Part shown: positions 31,842 to 40,931 of the stretch, one piece after another | Numbering within the stretch: position 1 is the first letter of the stretch | How the letters are laid out: the number at the start of each line of letters is the position of its first letter | Assembly (NCBI GenBank): GCA_021323945.1 | Contig: JAJPKA010000014.1 | Coordinates: 62,001 to 126,000 of the forward strand | Length of the DNA: 64,000 bases | From: Pseudomonadota bacterium | GTDB lineage: Bacteria > Desulfobacterota > Binatia > Binatales > Binataceae | Direction of reading: 5' to 3' | Notes under the pieces: generated by a model | Told to the model about the DNA's origin: nothing | Databases searched by the model: none | What the model saw: only the letters and a program-made list of their open reading frames with translations | Translations under genes and position numbers: made by a program

Positions 31842-32786
31842 GTGGGCAACAGGGTTACAATTACCACGCTCGCCGGAGGGGTCGGTGCAGCGAAGTTTAT
31901 TCGCGGCTTGGTCCGGCGGATTCCCCAAAAAAACCTAACCGTAATCGTTAACACCGGTGACGACGAATACTTTTACGGCTTGCATGTCTCGCCTGATCTC
32001 GACACGGTGACCTATACGCTGGCTGGGGTGGTGAATCCCACCACCGGTTGGGGCCGAGCACATGAAACCTTCCACGCCCTCGAAGCGCTTGGACAATTTT
32101 ATGGAAAGCCTTGGTTCAACCTTGGCGACCGTGACCTGGCTACTCATCTGTATCGGACCGAACGCCTTCGTAGCGGTCTTTCGCTGGTCGAGGTCACGCG
32201 CGAGATCGCCCAAAAGTTGGGTGTCAAGGCACGTGTGTTGCCGATGAGTAACGACCGGGTGCATACACATGTCAAGCTCAGGGGCAGGCCGCCACTGCCC
32301 TTTCAGCAATATTTCGTGAAAGGAGGCGCCCGAGGCGCGGTCGAGGCAATTGAACTGCGCGGTGTGGAGGCGGCCCGACCAGCGCAAGGCGTCTTGGAAG
32401 CAATTACGGAGGCAACTGGCGTGATTCTGGCGCCCTCTAACCCGTTCGTTTCGCTGGGGCCGATTCTGGCACTTAATGGGGTGCGCGAGGCGCTCAGCAC
32501 GGTCCGGTCGCGGGTGGTCGCGATAAGCCCCATCGTTGGGGGCAAGTCGGTCAAAGGTCCGGCGGACGCCATGATGCGGGGACTCGGCCATGAGGTGTCA
32601 CCACGCGGAGTGGCTCGCCTGTATCAGAATCTCATTGGCGTGCTCATCCTCGACCAGGTCGATCGGCATTACGCGGACTCAATTGAGCAGCTGGGCATCA
32701 AGCCCGTGATTGCAGATACTATAATGGCAACTCCTGCCAAAGCGGCCCGTCTCGCTGACGTTGTGCTGGCCGCAATCGATGGCTGA
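31842..32786 (+). CDS. cofD: 2-phospho-L-lactate transferase CofD
   Basis: CofD joins FO to the phospholactyl (or phosphoenolpyruvyl) moiety of a GDP-activated donor to give F420-0 or dehydro-F420-0. The 314-residue protein has TITTLAGGVGAAKFIRGLV at the N-terminus (phosphate-binding loop), VNTGDDEYFYGLHVSPDLDTVTYTLAG, WFNLGDRDLATHLYRTERL, ILAPSNPFVSLGPILAL and SPIVGGKSVKGPADAMM, diagnostic for the family. The start is GTG 31842. It follows cofH after 227 bases, so a separate promoter is possible. The enzyme making its activated substrate (CofC/FbiD) is not in the window. Confidence 0.95.
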   Translation: MGNRVTITTLAGGVGAAKFIRGLVRRIPQKNLTVIVNTGDDEYFYGLHVSPDLDTVTYTLAGVVNPTTGWGRAHETFHALEALGQFYGKPWFNLGDRDLATHLYRTERLRSGLSLVEVTREIAQKLGVKARVLPMSNDRVHTHVKLRGRPPLPFQQYFVKGGARGAVEAIELRGVEAARPAQGVLEAITEATGVILAPSNPFVSLGPILALNGVREALSTVRSRVVAISPIVGGKSVKGPADAMMRGLGHEVSPRGVARLYQNLIGVLILDQVDRHYADSIEQLGIKPVIADTIMATPAKAARLADVVLAAIDG

Positions 32787-32825
32787 GCCTGGTGCTGAGA
32801 CGCAGTCGAAAGTGAGTCCAAACCT

Positions 32826-33578
32826 ATGGCCTCTCTGACTCTGACAGCAATAGAGGGTCTTCCGATGATCAAGCGAGGCGACGACCTTGCCCGCTTGCTT
32901 GCGGAGGCCTTGAGGTCACTCGGTTTGCAGCTGCAGGAAGGCGACATTGTGGCCGTATGTCAGAAAATCGTTTCGAAGGCCGAGGGTCGAATAGTGAGCT
33001 TGAAAGAAATCGACCCCTCGCCCTTGGCACGCCAGTTCGCTGCCCGGTGGGACAAGGATGAACGCGAAGTCGAGCTGGTGCTGCGCCAAACCAGCCGAAT
33101 TGTCCGGATGGACAATGCGATGCTAATCGTCGAGACTGGCCCCGGATGGGTTTGTGCCAACGCCGGTGTCGATCAGTCGAATAGTCTTGGGGACGATCTT
33201 GCGATCTTGCTGCCCGAAGATGCAGACGCTTCGGCCGCGCGGATTCGAGCGGGGCTGAAGAGCATAACCGGTGTCGAAGTCGCCGTGCTTGTTACCGATA
33301 CCTTCGGGCGTCCGTGGCGCGAGGGACTAACTGAAGTCTGCATAGGAATCGCGGGGATGGAACCCTTGCTCGATATGCGAGGGACCACTGACCTGGGCGG
33401 TCGCGAGCTTCATCACACGGTCCTTGCAGTGGCCGACGAACTGGCCGCCGCTGCAGGCCTGCTGATGCCGAAGGCCGGTGCGATACCTGCGGTCCTTATT
33501 CGCGGCTATCAATTTAAGCCCGCGGAGGCCAGCGCCAAAGCCCTCATCCGGCCTGCAGCCTCCGACCTTTTCCGCTAG
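32826..33578 (+). CDS. cofE: F420-0:gamma-glutamyl ligase CofE
   Basis: CofE adds gamma-linked glutamates to F420-0 using GTP. The 250-residue protein starts near LTLTAIEGLPMIKRGDDLARLLAEAL and contains EGDIVAVCQKIVSKAEGRIVSL, the ligand motifs in LVLRQTSRIVRMDNAML and VCANAGVDQSN, VAVLVTDTFGRPWREG, and DLGGRELHHTVLAVADELAAAAGLLM. It has the length of archaeal CofE and lacks the C-terminal FMN reductase domain of actinobacterial FbiB. If dehydro-F420 is the intermediate, a separate reductase would be needed. It is 39 bases after cofD and 32 before the prenyl synthase. Confidence 0.95.
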   Translation: MASLTLTAIEGLPMIKRGDDLARLLAEALRSLGLQLQEGDIVAVCQKIVSKAEGRIVSLKEIDPSPLARQFAARWDKDEREVELVLRQTSRIVRMDNAMLIVETGPGWVCANAGVDQSNSLGDDLAILLPEDADASAARIRAGLKSITGVEVAVLVTDTFGRPWREGLTEVCIGIAGMEPLLDMRGTTDLGGRELHHTVLAVADELAAAAGLLMPKAGAIPAVLIRGYQFKPAEASAKALIRPAASDLFR

Positions 33579-33610
33579 ACTAGCGAGAACCGGGTCTTCT
33601 GGTAGAAACC

Positions 33611-34615
33611 GTGCGCGAATCACCACCAACGCTGCGAGGCGGTGCCGGCACCGAATGCCCCGCTATTATCCTGCCGATACGCGCGGAATTATCTGCAGCC
33701 GAAGAAAAGCTTCTTCGCCTTCTTGATTCCAACGAGACCCTAATCTCCGAGATATGCCATTATCTGGTTGACAGTGGTGGTAAGCGTTTGCGACCGCTCT
33801 TCATTCTCCTGGTCTATCGGGCATGCGGCGGTGGTGACCAGCAGCTACAGGACGCTATCGATGCAGCTATCGCCCTGGAACTGATCCATTCGGCGACATT
33901 GCTCCACGACGATATCATTGACGCAGGCATGCTGCGCCGCGGCAAACCGTCGGCATATGCACGTTATGGGCTGGCGGCGTCCCTGGTAGCTGGCGATTAT
34001 CTATTCTGCCGGGCATTTGAGCTATGCGGTCGATTCGAGGAGCGATTGGTGCACATCGCTGCACGCGCTTGCATCCATCTCACCGAGGGTGAGGTGATGG
34101 AAGGCCGGATGCGCTATCGCGCCTCCGCCGGTCTCGACGATTATATTGCAATCATTAGTCGTAAAACTGCGTCGTTGTTTTCGGCCGGTGGCAGAGTTGC
34201 AGCTGAATTGGCAGACGCTGGACCGGCGACTATCGGCGAAATGGAACAACTTGGCCGTGCGGTTGGACTGGCCTTTCAGATGGTCGACGACCTGCTCGAT
34301 ATCCTTGGCCCCGAGGAGAAGATCGGCAAACCAGTTGGCTCAGATCTACGGGCAGGGGTTATGTCGTTGCCGGTGGTCCTTGGACTTCGCTCCAATCCTG
34401 AACTCCAGTCCCTTCTGAACGGTGGCATGCTCGAAGGGGCTGCGTTCGAACGGGTGCTCTCGTTGCTGCGTCAACCGGAGTTGATCGGGCTCGGTCGAGC
34501 GATGGCGGCGCAACAGGTCGCTGTCGCACGCGACCTGCTGAAGCGGCTACCGGCGTCGGTTTACCGTGACAGCCTTGAGCTGCTGATCGACGAGCAAACT
34601 AACCGTGACCTCTAG
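33611..34615 (+). CDS. Polyprenyl (octaprenyl-type) diphosphate synthase
   Basis: A trans-prenyltransferase that chain-elongates allylic diphosphates for quinone side chains. The 334-residue protein has GGKRLRPLF, the first aspartate-rich motif DDIID (residues 100-104) in LIHSATLLHDDIIDAGMLRRGKPSA, LVAGDYLFCRAFEL, GEVMEGRMRYRA and ISRKTASLFSAGG, and the second motif DDLLD in FQMVDDLLDILGPEEKIGKPVGSD. The length fits long-chain (IspB-type) enzymes better than GGPP synthases. The start is GTG 33611, 32 bases after cofE, so it is the likely last gene of the F420 operon; a functional tie is not obvious. The 325-base spacer beyond it separates the operon from a tRNA gene. Confidence 0.92.
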   Translation: MRESPPTLRGGAGTECPAIILPIRAELSAAEEKLLRLLDSNETLISEICHYLVDSGGKRLRPLFILLVYRACGGGDQQLQDAIDAAIALELIHSATLLHDDIIDAGMLRRGKPSAYARYGLAASLVAGDYLFCRAFELCGRFEERLVHIAARACIHLTEGEVMEGRMRYRASAGLDDYIAIISRKTASLFSAGGRVAAELADAGPATIGEMEQLGRAVGLAFQMVDDLLDILGPEEKIGKPVGSDLRAGVMSLPVVLGLRSNPELQSLLNGGMLEGAAFERVLSLLRQPELIGLGRAMAAQQVAVARDLLKRLPASVYRDSLELLIDEQTNRDL

Positions 34616-34940
34616 ACGTCTGCCTAAAGAGCTAGGAGCCTACATGTCACTTATGGTTGGTCATTTCCACTCGTCTTGTTTCGTGGGCCATGGTTTGCCC
34701 CGCGGGCGTAAAAAAGATCGCATAACTGGGTAATCTGAGCGAGACGGTTGGAACCTCTGCGCTTGGGATGGTCTGAACGGCCAAACCCGAGCATTAAATC
34801 GTGAAACGAGCCCTCCGGGCTGAGCCTGCGACTCAGGCTTAAATCAGCCGTAATACCATCCAGGCCTACCGTGTACGCTTCTGACCGGCGGTTCGTCAGA
34901 GAGGGAACCTTGTCAGAAATCCATCAATCCTGAGGTCGGT
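34616..34940. other. Spacer with two adjacent small hairpins
   Basis: No coding frame is credible. AGCCC-TCC-GGGCT (34809-34821) and AGCCTG-CGACT-CAGGCT (34823-34839) form neighbouring dyads that could terminate the tRNA transcript (minus strand) or the prenyl synthase transcript (plus). Neither has a strong U-tract. Confidence 0.4.
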
Positions 34941-35026
34941 TGGTGCCGAGGGCGGGACTTGAACCCGCATGTGGTTACCCACGGTGGATTTTGAGTCCAC
35001 TGCGTCTGCCGTTTCGCCACCTCGGC
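34941..35026 (-). tRNA. tRNA-Leu, anticodon CAA
   Basis: The reverse strand folds as a class II tRNA. The acceptor stem GCCGAGG/CCTCGGC is perfect, followed by discriminator A and a genome-encoded CCA (34943-34941). The D-arm sequence is GGCGAAACGGCAGACGC. The anticodon stem GTGGA/TCCAC encloses loop CTCAAAA with anticodon CAA, which reads UUG. The long variable arm GTGGGTAACCACA, typical of Leu, has a GTGG/CCAC stem, and the T-arm GCGGGTTCAAGTCCCGC is standard. Length is 86 including CCA. It lies alone between the prenyl synthase and the hybrid kinase. Confidence 0.97.
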
Positions 35027-35623
35027 GCCAGACAAAGGACTTCCGTAGCCCTCCCCGCAATTGTGCCAGAGCCAAACATCTCCCGACAAGCGTGGTCAAC
35101 AGTTGATTCCAGCGGTCGCCAGTTGCGCCGTGCGTGATACCGTAAGAGCGACGCTCGTAGGCTTATCTTATTCCTATCAAGCCTGAAAGATGTGAGTGCC
35201 GAGCGTTAACTACGCCTGTCCCGATTCGGTACAACTCTGGCCGCGGTTTGTCTCGCTTCGAGAGAGCTAACCCTAAATTCAAGTATCGACTCAGGCTTCG
35301 TGAAGCGAACTGCTTATTCGAACTTTGCGCATGTCCCAGAGTTCGAACTGTGGTCCACAGCGGCTAATAGAATTTACGGTGCTTTTACGGATTTGTCGGC
35401 TCACAATCTGCGTGCGGCCCCTCGGGCTGTTCGTTATTGCGACATCCAATGAACCGAGTGTCAGGAGATCGGCCAGCGCACCGCTTCGGGAAGGGCGAAC
35501 GTGGTCTATATGTTGCTTGGACGCGTTAGCTGCTCGTGGCGAAGATAACTTTTTGTCAATTCGGTTTGAAGAGATTGCAGGGACAGTCGTTTCCTTGGGA
35601 CGTAACGTGCTGAGCCAACGTCA
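35027..35623. other. Long 5' spacer of the hybrid kinase, no gene identified
   Basis: About 600 bases. A plus-strand frame at 35325-35627 overlaps the kinase ATG by four bases but has no recognisable content (see rejected items). No clear promoter was picked out, and no hairpin strong enough to list. The tRNA promoter should lie near 35040-35090 on the reverse strand, but I could not define its boxes. Confidence 0.4.
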
Positions 35624-38600
35624 ATGATAAACGAAAGTTTGGATTTGCTGCTGAATCACGACGGGTCGCTCGAGCCCGAACCGCCAAGGCGGCTTTTGTT
35701 GTTCACGGGCCTGACGATCATCTTGGCGGAACCGATCTGGCTGATGATTGAACGACCACACTTCGCCTACGCGGCGGCCAATCCTGGACTATCCAGTTTC
35801 GGCATACTGGAAGCGTTTGGGCTCTTTAACATTTTGTTGGGCCTTGGTTTCTTGCTGATAGTGTATCTTCCCTGGTTACGCGTGCGATGGCGGAATATGA
35901 CGCTATTTCTGTGGATCCTGCTAATCCTGTCATGCACGATAACCACCAGCCAAACAGCTCAATTGGATCCATTTGTTGAACTGTTGATGTGCGTGCTGCT
36001 GGTCAATGCAATGCTTTGTGACTGTAGTCGCCTCTGGCTGGCCTGTTTAAGCGGAGTTAGTGCAGGTTCATTCGTCTGGCTCAATTCACAGATACCAGCC
36101 GTTCCAATCCAGTGGTTCACGTTAGCGGTTGCGGTAGGGGTTGCTCACGCCGGTCAGGAATTAAGTATTCGCCGGCGTGGTGAAGTCGCTCGAGCGCGAG
36201 CCGAACTGGAAGCGAAGGTGATGGAAATCGAGGCGGCCAGGCGGCATGCAAGCCACAGCGAGGAAAATCTCAAGAGGATCATTCTCTATGCGCCTGATCC
36301 TATCGTCGTTAATCGCTATTCCGATGGAAGCTTTGTTTTCGTCAACCAGGAGTTCGACAGGCGTTTTGCGCTCGACAAGAATCTGAAAGACGCATCAGTC
36401 AAAAGTCTGGTGCCGCCGGCCTTGCTCAGGCGGGTCGGGCGGGAGTTAGCGGAAAATGGCATAGCTCGTGACATTGAATTTGACTATCGGACCAGTGACG
36501 GAGCGTTACATCATTATCTCCTCTCGTCGATCCTCGCTGAGCTGAGTTCCGAGAAATGCGTCGTTACCTTCGCTCGTGAAATTACCGCACTCAAAGAAAT
36601 TGAAGAGAAGCTGCGCGAAAGTGACGCAGTGATGCGCAAGATCTTTGACGAGAACGCGGACCCGATGACGGTTATCGACGCGAGCTCCAACATCTTTGTC
36701 AACGCAAACCAGGCTTACCTACGGTTCAACGGTGTCACCAGCAAGCAGGAAGTGATCGGCGTTCGCCCCAGTCGTTTCATACCGCGCGAAACCGTCATCC
36801 GGATCAACGAGATGCTCGCTCGCGATGGCCAAATCCTCAATGAACCGTTCGATTTTCCGGACAAAGACGGCAGATTGGTGCCGATGCTGTTGTCGATTTG
36901 CACCATGGAGCTCGGCGGCAAATTACATTACGTAACCACCGTTCGAGACATTACTGCGCTCAGAGAGATGGAGCGCAAGCTCCGCGAGAGCGAGGCGATG
37001 TTGCGGAGAATCTTTGAAGCCAGCCCCGATTGCATCACAGTTGCCCGGCTCTCGGACGGAACCTTCCAGGCGGTGAATGACAGCTTCGCACGGACCTTCG
37101 GCTTTACCCGCGAGGAAACGATTAACAGGACTCAGCGAGAACTGAACCTGTGGGCCGATCTACCCCAGGCGCGAGAAGTTATGCGCCGTTTGCGCACCGA
37201 GGGCGTCATCAGAAACATGGAGCTCAGTGTGCGGCACAAGAACGGCACGATTGTACCTTGCTTGTTTTCAGCGGCGGTGACCGAAATCGGTTCGGAATTG
37301 TGTGCGGTCGCAATCGTGCATGATATTAGCGAGTTGAAGCGCACCGAGCGGGATTTGGTGCTGGCACGTGAGGCGGCGCTCGCCGCCTCCAAGGCCAAAT
37401 CGGAATTTCTTTCCAGCATGTCACACGAGATTCGAACGCCGCTAAACGCGGTGTTGGGTATCGCGGATTTGCTCGCGGAGACCGAACTGTCCGACGAGCA
37501 GCGGCGTTATCTCGACATCATGGTGGCGAATGGCAATGCTCTGCTCGAACTGATCAACAGCATTCTCGATTTGGCTAAAATCGAAGCGGGTCGAATGCAA
37601 ATCGAATCGACCGATTTCGACCTAACAGAGTTAATCGAGCGAACCATCTCCACCTTCGGTGTCCGGGCCCACGGTAAGGGCATCGAACTCATTGCCCGCA
37701 TTGAGCCCGGTGTGCCTGATCGGCTGACCGGCGACCCGCTGCGCTTGCGCCAGATCCTCGTCAATCTGTTGGGCAACGCGGTCAAGTTTACCGAAATTGG
37801 ACAGGTCGTTCTCGAAGTATCGCGGACCTACGGTTCTGCTAATCCTGGACATCTCACTTTCACGGTATCTGATACCGGCATCGGGATTGCCCCGGACAAA
37901 CTTGCCCATATCTTTTCGAGTTTTGCACAAGCCGACTCGTCGACGACGCGCAAGTATGGCGGTTCTGGGCTCGGCCTGGCTATCGTGCAGCGGCTGGCCG
38001 AACTGATGGGTGGGCGCGTCTCGGTTGAAAGCGAACTTGGTAAAGGAAGTAGGTTTTCCTTTTCGGCAGAGTTCGGTCTGGCAGCGCGCGTCGTCCGTTC
38101 ATCAAGGAACGTGGTGCTGAGCCTCGCCGGTTATCGCGTGTTGGTAGTCGATGATAATCAACTGAACCGCTTGATCGCGCGTGAGATGATCGCTGAGTGT
38201 GGTGCGACCGTCGACGAAGCTGCTTCGGGTGAAGAGGCGCTGGAACTGGTGGTGAAGGCGAGGCAGCCTTACCATCTCATTCTACTGGACATGCGAATGC
38301 CCGGAATCGACGGTCTTGAGACGGTGCGAAGAATCCGCGCCGTTAAGCTGTATTTCGAGCCGATCGTGCTGATGTTGTCATCGGATGACCTCAAGCCGCA
38401 ATTGGCTCGGCTGAAAGAGCTCGGACTGGATGCCTACCTTATTAAGCCGATCACCCGTAAGGAGTTATTTGAGGCGATCCGTCGTGTTTTGCAGAATGCC
38501 GACCACTCCAGTGCGTGGCCTCGGCCTATTCCTCTCGCCAATGATAACGGCGGCGGGCGGACCAAAAGCACAATCAGAATCCTGGTAGCGGAAGATGCTC

Positions 38601-39019
38601 CCGATAACCGATTAGTCATTCAAGCTTATTTGCGTCGCGAGCCACATCACATCGATCTAGCCGAGAACGGCCGGGTCGCGGTAGATAAATACATCGCCAA
38701 CCCTTACGACCTCGTTTTCATGGACGTGCAGATGCCGGAGCTGGATGGTCTCGACGCCACGCGTATGATTCGCGCATGGGAGCGAAAACAAGGGCTCTCC
38801 CCCGCCACTATAATTGCCTTGACTGCCTCCGCCCTGGACGAAGACGTGAAGCGTTCTCTCGAAGCCGGCTGTACGGCACACCTCAGCAAGCCTGTCAAGA
38901 AAGACACTATCCTCAATGTGATTCGCGCGGTTTCGAACAATGCTATCGTTTCTCAACCAATGTCCTCGCGCGTATCAGAGACGACCTTTGCTCCTCGCGA
39001 TGTTAGCCTCCGTGACTAG
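35624..39019 (+). CDS. Hybrid sensor histidine kinase: membrane module, three PAS, two receiver domains
   Basis: An 1131-residue multidomain kinase. Residues about 20-185 form a membrane module of five to six helices (TGLTIILAEPIWLMI, FNILLGLGFLLIVYLPWL and so on). A short coiled-coil follows, then three PAS-like domains near 210-330, 335-445 and 455-575; the linkers repeat the pattern ITALKEIEEKLRESDAVM / ITALREMERKLRESEAML. HisKA has H601 in SSMSHEIRTPLNAVLG. HATPase covers about 700-820 (NLLGNAVKFT, DTGIGI, GGSGLGLAIV). Receiver 1 has D889 in LILLDMRMPG, receiver 2 has D1034 in LVFMDVQMPE. There is no Hpt domain, so signal leaves through an external phosphotransfer protein or by receiver-mediated control. 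No partner gene is adjacent. Confidence 0.94.
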   Translation: MINESLDLLLNHDGSLEPEPPRRLLLFTGLTIILAEPIWLMIERPHFAYAAANPGLSSFGILEAFGLFNILLGLGFLLIVYLPWLRVRWRNMTLFLWILLILSCTITTSQTAQLDPFVELLMCVLLVNAMLCDCSRLWLACLSGVSAGSFVWLNSQIPAVPIQWFTLAVAVGVAHAGQELSIRRRGEVARARAELEAKVMEIEAARRHASHSEENLKRIILYAPDPIVVNRYSDGSFVFVNQEFDRRFALDKNLKDASVKSLVPPALLRRVGRELAENGIARDIEFDYRTSDGALHHYLLSSILAELSSEKCVVTFAREITALKEIEEKLRESDAVMRKIFDENADPMTVIDASSNIFVNANQAYLRFNGVTSKQEVIGVRPSRFIPRETVIRINEMLARDGQILNEPFDFPDKDGRLVPMLLSICTMELGGKLHYVTTVRDITALREMERKLRESEAMLRRIFEASPDCITVARLSDGTFQAVNDSFARTFGFTREETINRTQRELNLWADLPQAREVMRRLRTEGVIRNMELSVRHKNGTIVPCLFSAAVTEIGSELCAVAIVHDISELKRTERDLVLAREAALAASKAKSEFLSSMSHEIRTPLNAVLGIADLLAETELSDEQRRYLDIMVANGNALLELINSILDLAKIEAGRMQIESTDFDLTELIERTISTFGVRAHGKGIELIARIEPGVPDRLTGDPLRLRQILVNLLGNAVKFTEIGQVVLEVSRTYGSANPGHLTFTVSDTGIGIAPDKLAHIFSSFAQADSSTTRKYGGSGLGLAIVQRLAELMGGRVSVESELGKGSRFSFSAEFGLAARVVRSSRNVVLSLAGYRVLVVDDNQLNRLIAREMIAECGATVDEAASGEEALELVVKARQPYHLILLDMRMPGIDGLETVRRIRAVKLYFEPIVLMLSSDDLKPQLARLKELGLDAYLIKPITRKELFEAIRRVLQNADHSSAWPRPIPLANDNGGGRTKSTIRILVAEDAPDNRLVIQAYLRREPHHIDLAENGRVAVDKYIANPYDLVFMDVQMPELDGLDATRMIRAWERKQGLSPATIIALTASALDEDVKRSLEAGCTAHLSKPVKKDTILNVIRAVSNNAIVSQPMSSRVSETTFAPRDVSLRD

Positions 39020-39522
39020 TCTCTGATGCCGGAATGGATCTAAAACATTCGAACTTTCGGCCAATTTCGGTTTCCCGAGTCGGCTACCTTTTAACAAGGT
39101 GTTGCAAAGGCCTTCTTGGACTGCGCGGTTGCTACAATAATTCCGGAACTGCCTACTACCGCGATCGGGCTCTGCCGAGAACAGTGTGGCTGCACTAGCC
39201 CTTCGAGCCCATCTGGCGTAATCCACCAGAGTTGTTGCGCTTGCGCAGCCGGCAACACCCCGCCCGTCACGTCCCCCGAGCCGAAGGCCCCGCAAGCACT
39301 GCCCCTCGCCTCGGAGTGTAATGTCTCCAACTCGTCAGTCGAAGTCACGGACAGATTTGCGAGCGATGGCCCGTGGGTTCTTTTGTTTTGTGGCAGCGAG
39401 AGAACTACTTGAGCATCACAGGCTGGCTGCCTCGACAATAGCGGTGAGGAGCGTCGACAGCTACGACGGCGACGGCAGCTCGCGACCGGACGTCAACTTT
39501 CAAAGCTTTTTCGCCAGTCTGC
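39020..39522. other. Convergent intergenic region without identified gene
   Basis: About 500 bases between the 3' ends of the hybrid kinase and GST genes. Overlapping frames of about 100 residues on both strands (39116-39412 plus, 39091-39438 minus) are Ser/Cys/Pro-rich and match nothing I know. No clear terminator hairpin was located by eye. Confidence 0.4.
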
Positions 39523-40173
39523 TCATCCCTTCATTTTGACTTTCTCCGAGGCAGGATGAAGGCTTGCCTTGGCGCTGGGTCGACCATCTATACGCCTGAA
39601 CCAGGAGTTTAGATTGGTTAAAGATGGGTCGATTTTTTGGCCTACTCCGGCCGCGAAATCGAGGCAGCAGTACAGGATGATATCGGCCACCGTGAAGCGG
39701 TTTGGCACGATGTATTCACGTCCGGCGATCAGACTGTCAAGCCATTTCAAGCGCGCTTGCGCGATTCGCTTGAGCCCAGGAGCGGCCTCTGGTTCGCATG
39801 GCATCCGGTCCTTGAAAAGCTCTAGGCCTTCGGCGAAGCGGAACCCGTTATAGACATTCTCAGTGATGTTTAGCTCCACGCGCCGCTGCCATTGATGTGT
39901 CTCCGCGCGTTCTTCGGGCGTGCTTCCAATCAGGGCAGGAGTCGGGTATTTCTCCTCGAGGTAATCCCAGATCGCGACCGTCTCGCCGATGCACTGGCCA
40001 TTATCCAGTTCCAGCGCTGGTAATTGCCCACCCGGGTTGCGGTCGGTATAGGGTGGTCGCCGATTCTCGGCCTTCATCAGGTCAATTTCTTTGGTCGGAA
40101 TCGTAAGCCCTTTTTCCGCCAGAAACATCCGCATCGCTCGTGGATTGGGACCGAATGAGTTATAGAGCAGCAT
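39523..40173 (-). CDS. Glutathione S-transferase family protein
   Basis: The 216-residue protein (start at ATG 40173 with CGGAG eight bases upstream; a GTG three codons earlier is less likely) has a thioredoxin-like N-domain: MLLYNSFGPNPRAMRMFLAEKG, then NPGGQLPALELDNGQCIGETVAIWDYLEEKYP, where the cis-Pro and ES/ET glutathione-binding motifs lie, and an all-helical C-domain with the N-capping motif FTVADIILYCCLDF. The catalytic residue is probably Ser or Asn near positions 5-8. Such GSTs conjugate or isomerise electrophiles. A promoter candidate lies about 95 bases upstream. No glutathione-linked partners are nearby. Confidence 0.9.
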   Translation of the reverse strand: MLLYNSFGPNPRAMRMFLAEKGLTIPTKEIDLMKAENRRPPYTDRNPGGQLPALELDNGQCIGETVAIWDYLEEKYPTPALIGSTPEERAETHQWQRRVELNITENVYNGFRFAEGLELFKDRMPCEPEAAPGLKRIAQARLKWLDSLIAGREYIVPNRFTVADIILYCCLDFAAGVGQKIDPSLTNLNSWFRRIDGRPSAKASLHPASEKVKMKG

Positions 40174-40182
40174 GGTCAGCAC

Positions 40183-40673
40183 TCCGTTAAAGTGGATTAG
40201 ACGCTAGATGAGAGATGGCTGGCCAATCACCTCGTGCGGTGCACTGCGGCGAGTCGGCGCCTCCCTGGTTATAGGTTAGCTTTATTTTAATCTTAAATCG
40301 CGCGCTCCAAGGCTATACGAGTTTAGGGATGTATATCAACGCTCGGCAGGTTACCTCTGTAGTGCGACCGCTCAGGCAATTTACAAACTGATCAGGCTTG
40401 GACAACTAGCCGGTAGTGAGAGGGCTTCTTTGCCGCGCACAACAGTTGCGGCTTTGAAATAAAATGCACAGCTTCGCATCCGCCGGATCAGTCAAATGCA
40501 TGTTGTGCGAAAAGTTTTGTGGCGAAAAATCGGGGCCGTCCCGGTGGCCCCGCAGACCGCTTTCGCTTGGAAGCCCTAGTTGAAGCATCAAGGCACATTT
40601 CGCACGACCTAACGAAGAACTGCTATCGCGTGCGGAGCCCAATGATACGAGCGCCTGTCAGGATCCAGATGCA
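40183..40673. other. Intergenic region upstream of GST
   Basis: It holds the promoter listed separately and otherwise nothing that I can support. A minus-strand frame at 40406-40642 has no ribosome site or recognisable sequence. Confidence 0.4.
40268..40296 (-). promoter_or_regulatory. Putative GST promoter
   Basis: On the reverse strand TTAAGA (40296-40291) and TATAAC (40273-40268) are separated by 17 bases in a locally A+T-rich stretch, about 95 bases upstream of the GST start codon. Confidence 0.4.
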
Positions 40674-40931
40674 TTAAGGCCGGAATTCGACCCCGTTGCG
40701 ATCATTGTTCAGTGCCGGGTCGTTTGACGGGGCATTCATCAGTTCGCGCGTACCGGGATAGGCGCTACCAACAGGTGCCTCAAGTGCCAGAGGCAGCGGG
40801 TAGGGCGGAGCGGGCCGCGGAATTTGGCGCGAGCAGCTCCCCGCAACTATCATCAGCACCGAGATCGCGCAAATCATCGATGAGCATCGGATAAGCTCCC
40901 GGACGGTTTGATGACTATGCTGCATTTCCAC
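40674..40931 (-). CDS. Small lipoprotein, unknown function
   Basis: An AGGAGG six bases before GTG 40931 identifies the start; an ATG two codons later is the alternative. The 85-residue product has a signal RCSSMICAISVLMIVAGSC with lipobox VAGSC, and a short mature part rich in Pro and Asn (RPAPPYPLPLALEAPVGSAYPGTRELMNAPSNDPALNNDRNG). A longer upstream frame exists but has no ribosome site. No family is recognised. The gene stands alone between two spacers on the minus strand. Confidence 0.6.
   Translation of the reverse strand: MEMQHSHQTVRELIRCSSMICAISVLMIVAGSCSRQIPRPAPPYPLPLALEAPVGSAYPGTRELMNAPSNDPALNNDRNGVEFRP

Noticed and set aside
35325-35627. 100-residue plus-strand frame overlapping the hybrid kinase ATG by four bases (ATGA)
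   Set aside because: The overlap looks like coupling, but the predicted protein has no family sequence, odd composition (many Arg, Ser and Cys) and no ribosome site at its start.
39091-39438. Minus-strand 115-residue frame in the kinase-GST spacer, opposite a plus-strand frame of similar length
   Set aside because: Both frames are low in conserved features and overlap each other fully; neither has a ribosome site.
40406-40642. 78-residue minus-strand frame upstream of GST
   Set aside because: No ribosome site, no recognisable domain, and atypical composition.
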